Of a DNA stretch of 8,358 nt, positions 4,918 to 8,358 are shown piece by piece. Origin of the DNA: Microcaldota archaeon (GTDB lineage Archaea; Micrarchaeota; Micrarchaeia; Norongarragalinales; WALN01); NCBI GenBank assembly GCA_015522865.1, contig WALN01000047.1, forward strand, positions 1 to 8,358, in the 5' to 3' direction. Within the stretch, counting starts at the first letter, position 1. Each line of letters begins with the position of its first letter. A program made the translations under genes and the position numbers. The notes under the pieces were generated by a model. That model did no database searches. It was not told where the DNA came from and saw only the letters and a list, made by a program, of their open reading frames with translations.

Positions 4918-6222
4918 ATGCAACAAGAAATACTTAGTAAAGGAAAGCGCAACAAGAGAGCAATAACAGACATGGTATATGCTATCGATGCAGCCGTGTA
5001 CAAAGACAAAATAAAAATATTCAGATCAATACCAGAACAAAAGAAAATTTCTGTTTTAATAGAAGTAAGCGACTATTCAGAAAAAACAATTCTCAAATTT
5101 TTAAGAGACAATGAAATAGTTGAGCTGGTAGAGAAGGCAGAGTCGGATGATGCAGTAGAGATATTGGAGCATTTGGAAGGCAGGAGAAGAAGAAGAATCC
5201 TAAACTTAATTTCAAAAGAGAAAAAAAATAAAGTAGTAAAACTTTTGAGATATGCTCCGGACACTGCAGGAGGCGTGATGCAGTCGGAGATAATTGTAGT
5301 AAACAAAAAAGATACTGTAAAAGAAGCGCTTGAGAAAATAAGGGCGCCCCATATAAAAATAAGATTCAATAATATTTATGTACTTGACAGGAACGGAAAA
5401 TTAGTTGGAGTCGTTTCTCTCAAAAATTTAATAAGGGCTAACAGATACAAGAAAATTTACGAAATAATGAGAAAAAATGTAATAAGCGTCCATCCAAAAA
5501 TGGACCAGGAGAAAGTAGCCAGAATATTTAGAAGCCATAGATTGTATTCCCTTCCAGTTGTTGACGGAGAGGAGAGACTGCTTGGAAGAATTACTTATGA
5601 TGATATAATAGATATAGTTGAAGAAGAAATTCAGGAAGATATTTACAAAACAGTCGGTTTAAGAAAAGATGAAGACATTTTTGACCCTGTTAGGAAAGTG
5701 TTAAAAGGAAGGGCGACATGGCTTATTTTGAATTTATTTACAGCTTTCCTTGCAGCCGCAACGGTCTCCATTTTTGAAGGTACACTTGAAAAAGTTATTG
5801 TGCTTGCAGTGTTTATGCCGGTAGTTGCGGGAATGGGAGGCAATGCAGGAACGCAAACGCTTACTGTGGTAATACGGGGCATAGCAATCGGGAGGTTTAA
5901 ATTTAAAGATTATAAAAAGGTAGTTATAAAAGAAGTTTTTCTCGGGTTTATGAATGGAGTTATAACAGGTATTTTGGGTGCGGCTATCGCAATAATGATG
6001 GGAGCGAGCGCATTTATTGGGTTGGTAATTTTCTTAGCAATGATTGTGAATTTAATAAACGCGGGTATTTCCGGGACAATAATCCCGGTTATTCTCAGAA
6101 AGCTGGGGCAAGATCCCGCACTTGGGTCGGGCATAATTCTTACAACATTTACAGATGTAATTGGCTTCCTCTCTTATCTTGGAATAGCAACAATTCTAAT
6201 CAACGTGTTTCATTTATTTTAG
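4918..6222 (+). CDS. mgtE: MgtE-family magnesium transporter/channel
   Basis: 434 residues with the full MgtE plan. Residues about 18-118 form the helical cytosolic MgtE N domain, ending in the conserved DTAGGVM (115-121); two CBS domains follow (about 122-178 and 182-242, with RNGKLVGVVSLKNL and EERLLGRITYDD as strand-helix cores); then a connecting helix and five membrane segments from about 265. Signature pore residues are present: PVVAGMGGNAGTQ (301-313) and DPALGSGIILTTFTDVIG (399-416), in which D413 matches the pore aspartate that binds Mg2+. It passes Mg2+ inward across the membrane; the N and CBS domains sense cytosolic Mg2+ and close the gate. Convergent with mgtC 129 bp away, which supports a shared magnesium role. 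Confidence 0.97.
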   Translation: MQQEILSKGKRNKRAITDMVYAIDAAVYKDKIKIFRSIPEQKKISVLIEVSDYSEKTILKFLRDNEIVELVEKAESDDAVEILEHLEGRRRRRILNLISKEKKNKVVKLLRYAPDTAGGVMQSEIIVVNKKDTVKEALEKIRAPHIKIRFNNIYVLDRNGKLVGVVSLKNLIRANRYKKIYEIMRKNVISVHPKMDQEKVARIFRSHRLYSLPVVDGEERLLGRITYDDIIDIVEEEIQEDIYKTVGLRKDEDIFDPVRKVLKGRATWLILNLFTAFLAAATVSIFEGTLEKVIVLAVFMPVVAGMGGNAGTQTLTVVIRGIAIGRFKFKDYKKVVIKEVFLGFMNGVITGILGAAIAIMMGASAFIGLVIFLAMIVNLINAGISGTIIPVILRKLGQDPALGSGIILTTFTDVIGFLSYLGIATILINVFHLF

Positions 6223-6351
6223 CTTGCAATATATATTCGCATTCTCGCACTAAGAATTTTTAGCATTAATTATACGCCAGCTGTCTGAAAGCGATTGCCT
6301 TTCGCGTAATAAATTTATAGCTTTCAAGTGCTCCGCATATTTTTTAAGCGC
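6223..6351 (+). terminator. Convergent intergenic region with T-runs and a 14-nt direct repeat
   Basis: Between the stops of mgtE and mgtC. T-runs at 6257-6261 and 6340-6345 on the plus strand could end mgtE transcription, as archaeal termination uses U-tracts; no strong hairpin precedes them. The sequence TTTCAAGTGCTCCG at 6322-6335 recurs at 6369-6382 inside the end of mgtC. No gene is supported here. Confidence 0.4.
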
Positions 6352-6765
6352 CTACCTAATCGTCTTTTTTTCAAGTGCTCCGAATCTCAATACTAGAAAA
6401 ACAACAACAGCAGAGAAAATGGCTAGAAAGTACTGGCCAATTCCGCAGGCAAGTCCGACTGCAGCAGACACCCATAGTGCTGCTGAGGTGGTCAGCCCCT
6501 TGACTGAAACGCCTCTTGCGATAATTGCACCTGCTCCAAGAAAACCGATACCAGTTATAATATTGGCGGCCAATCTGGCAACGCTGTCAGATTTGGGAAA
6601 GCTAAATAAGCCAACCATAATAAAGGCCGCAGCTCCTAAGCTGACGAGCATGTTTGTCCTCAAGCCTGCTGCTTTTCTCTCTTTTTCTCTTTCCCATCCA
6701 ATAATGCCGCCCAGCACCAGAGCCAACAAAATTCTTTCGACAATAAGTATTTCGCTCTCCCACAT
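6352..6765 (-). CDS. mgtC: MgtC/SapB-family membrane protein
   Basis: 137 residues, the compact form holding only the MgtC membrane domain and lacking the C-terminal ACT-like domain of longer members. Conserved blocks are clear: LGGIIGWEREKERKAAGLRTNMLVSLGAA as the first signature (residues 18-46; Glu25, Arg26, Arg36 and the helix-breaking Gly residues), then RLAANIITGIGFLGAGAII (64-82) and GLTTSAALWVSAAVGLACGIG (90-110). About four to five membrane helices. In bacteria MgtC proteins support growth at low Mg2+ and in some cases restrain the F-type ATP synthase; they are not proven transporters. ATG 6765 has a TATA-like TTTTTATATT centred 25 nt upstream and no ribosome site. Lies 40 bp downstream of the anchored surface-type protein gene but seems to have its own promoter. 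Confidence 0.95.
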   Translation of the reverse strand: MWESEILIVERILLALVLGGIIGWEREKERKAAGLRTNMLVSLGAAAFIMVGLFSFPKSDSVARLAANIITGIGFLGAGAIIARGVSVKGLTTSAALWVSAAVGLACGIGQYFLAIFSAVVVFLVLRFGALEKKTIR

Positions 6766-6784
6766 AAAAAAACAATTCAGTACA

Positions 6785-6794
6785 AATATAAAAA
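6785..6794 (-). promoter_or_regulatory. TATA-like box of mgtC
   Basis: TTTTTATATT on the minus strand, centred about 25 nt upstream of ATG 6765, inside the 40-bp gap after the upstream gene's stop. Confidence 0.5.
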
Positions 6795-6805
6795 TGATTT
6801 GCTGC

Positions 6806-8358
6806 TCATGCTTTAAAACGGATAAACAGCAGCCCAGCTAAAACTACAAAAATCATCGCTATTAAAGCAATAAGATTTTCTGGCCAGCTTGGGAGAGCAA
6901 GGAGAGGATTGGATTGCAAGCCTCCGGCGCCTGCAGTAACTGGAGCGTAGCCCAATAAATTTTGAGTTGGCACACCCTTAACTCCATTTCCGGTTCCGGT
7001 GTATGTTATTCCTTTTGTTGAAAATGCTGGGTTGAGCGGTATATCCTGTCCATTAAATATTCTCCAAGTCCCCGTGTTGGGATCAAATGCAAGTATGCCG
7101 CCGGGACCTCTTGCTAAAATAAGCGGGGAAGTTACAGGCGCTTGGCCAGGAGCTTGAACAGTCAAATACGGCTTTCCATTCTGCATATCGAATTTAAATT
7201 TATAGTTGCCATCTTTTGTTGGAACAACTGCCTGGTCGCCTTCCTGATGGATGGGGCCAGTAATTAAATGGTCTTCAAATTTGCCAGTCTTCTTATCAAT
7301 AATTCTCAGCACTTTATTACCATTTTTGTCAGTAGTAATCATGTAAATTTTGTCCGGAGTCTCAAGCACCTGAAAACCAGTTTTGCCCTGTATTTTGTCA
7401 AGTGCTTCCTTAAACTGCTTGCCTTCGGGTCCTGCTTCAACACCAGGCTCTGCATGGAGTTTTATGCCATCTTTTGTTGCAACAGTAGAAACTGATTTAA
7501 CTGAGGAAGCGGGTATGCTCCCCATCACATAAACAGCAACATACAATTTTCCGGTTGAAGCATCGAACTCTAATTTAGCTTTTTTGAAAATTGCAGTAAC
7601 TAATGTTCCGACTTTTTCTTCGTTCTTACCGCCAGCCATTGGGCCGTTAATAGAAACATCGCCATTTCCATTTATCACTATTTTGCCAGAACCCTGGACT
7701 CCAAGAGCGGGGATGGTGATTTCCTCGCCAACTTTCTGCTCTTTGGTGACATTCTTTGTTCTTAAAAATCTTACATAACCACTTCCAGCAGTAATTCTTC
7801 CTTCTGAAGTATACAAGCTGACAAGAGGGCCAAAAGTAAATGTCAGCTCATTATTAACAACTCCTTCTCCAGTTATGTCCTTTATAGTTGAGATAATGCA
7901 TGCAGCTGCGGGACAGCTCGGGTCGTCAATTTTCGTGCTACCTTGAGAATTTATTTCCAATAATGGTGAATCGCCGCAGTTCAAGTTAGTTGAGATTAAC
8001 TTGTTTGGTACGATTGTTCGCCCAAGATCCGTGAGCATCTGGCTCATCAATGCTCTCTTCTTCCAGTCATCAGAATCAAAAGAAGCGATATCATTTCCGT
8101 TCTTGTCTTTTATTTTAATTCCTTCTTCTCCATCTACGCACACTATCTCGTCCTTGCTCTGCATGCACCTTCTGAAGCACTTCTTCTCAAAAGCACCCCA
8201 CCACTGCTCGTTTGCAGAATCTAAATGTAAATAATATAAATCCTTTGGTTCTATGCTCCCGTACTGGTCCGACATTATTGAACGCAGATTCAAAACTTCT
8301 GGCATTGACTTCAGATCAACTTTAGAGCCTATTCCTCCAAGCGCAGAGGAGATATTTA
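6806..8358 (-). CDS. Unrecognised large protein with C-terminal membrane anchor; N-terminus beyond window
   Basis: The frame is open from the right edge: 17 codons before the first internal ATG (8305) are open and read like protein (A-L-G-G-I-G-S-K-V-D-L-K), so the real start probably lies past 8358. Counting from the 8305 Met, at least 499 residues. All six cysteines (43, 47, 56, 110, 131, 136) fall in the first 136, which suggests a disulfide- or metal-bound N-terminal domain. Residues about 155-430 look beta-rich with repeated short hairpins such as DKNGNKVLRIIDKKTGK and FDPNTGTWRIF, reminiscent of propeller-like or extracellular adhesion-type folds. A Gly/Pro-rich linker leads to one hydrophobic helix (476-496) and the basic end RFKA, so the body is probably outside the cell with a short cytosolic tail. 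No family recognised; function unknown. Confidence 0.75.
   Translation of the reverse strand, partial: NISSALGGIGSKVDLKSMPEVLNLRSIMSDQYGSIEPKDLYYLHLDSANEQWWGAFEKKCFRRCMQSKDEIVCVDGEEGIKIKDKNGNDIASFDSDDWKKRALMSQMLTDLGRTIVPNKLISTNLNCGDSPLLEINSQGSTKIDDPSCPAAACIISTIKDITGEGVVNNELTFTFGPLVSLYTSEGRITAGSGYVRFLRTKNVTKEQKVGEEITIPALGVQGSGKIVINGNGDVSINGPMAGGKNEEKVGTLVTAIFKKAKLEFDASTGKLYVAVYVMGSIPASSVKSVSTVATKDGIKLHAEPGVEAGPEGKQFKEALDKIQGKTGFQVLETPDKIYMITTDKNGNKVLRIIDKKTGKFEDHLITGPIHQEGDQAVVPTKDGNYKFKFDMQNGKPYLTVQAPGQAPVTSPLILARGPGGILAFDPNTGTWRIFNGQDIPLNPAFSTKGITYTGTGNGVKGVPTQNLLGYAPVTAGAGGLQSNPLLALPSWPENLIALIAMIFVVLAGLLFIRFKA

Noticed and set aside
6241..6351. Open frame continuing past the mgtC stop (UAG read-through or pyrrolysine)
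   Set aside because: About 33 codons follow in frame, but there is no sign of conserved domain sequence, and mgtC already has normal compact length.
6806..8305. Starting the large anchored protein at the ATG at 8305
   Set aside because: The frame stays open upstream to the window edge, no ribosome site or convincing promoter precedes that ATG, and no signal peptide follows it.

Overview
The window looks like a piece of an AT-rich archaeal genome. The evidence is: a tRNA-Thr(UGU) that, once assembled, has the U73 discriminator typical of archaeal tRNA-Thr and no encoded CCA; an interruption in its T-loop that fits an archaeal bulge-helix-bulge (BHB) splice site; AT-rich TATA-like boxes about 20-27 nt upstream of several start codons with no Shine-Dalgarno (leaderless style); and a gene set common in archaea (TrmI-like methyltransferase, ferredoxin-containing MinD-like ATPases with a NifX-like protein). 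A small-genome (DPANN-like) or other uncultured archaeon is plausible, but I cannot fix the lineage.

Left part (1-2564, all minus strand): one tightly packed operon, read right to left. It encodes a short TrmI-type tRNA m1A methyltransferase, a 74-residue Gly/Arg-rich zinc-ribbon protein, a NifX/NifB-type (Nitro_FeMo-Co) domain protein, and two tandem MinD-superfamily ATPases each with an inserted 2x[4Fe-4S] ferredoxin module. The second ATPase runs off the left edge. Spacings are 4 nt, 0 nt, a 7-nt overlap and a 4-nt overlap, so these are very likely co-transcribed.

Centre (2565-3240): a divergent promoter region, then a tRNA-Thr gene on the plus strand split in the T-loop between positions 59 and 60 by a 322-nt insert. 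The two halves rejoin into a complete 72-nt cloverleaf with a perfect 7-bp acceptor stem. The junctions can fold into a 5-bp helix, 3-nt bulge, 4-bp helix and 3-nt bulge, with the canonical cut positions giving exactly that tRNA. The insert contains imperfect direct repeats followed by several near-perfect hairpins. This is the most unusual object in the window. Between it and the next gene is a possible small membrane-protein ORF with an apparent frameshift.

Right part (3241-8358): on the plus strand, an uncharacterised class I SAM methyltransferase, exonuclease III/AP endonuclease (xth), and an MgtE magnesium transporter. On the minus strand, convergent with mgtE, an MgtC/SapB-family membrane protein, and then the C-terminal part of a large unrecognised protein with a single C-terminal membrane anchor, whose start lies beyond the right edge. 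mgtE and mgtC being neighbours suggests a small magnesium-homeostasis locus.
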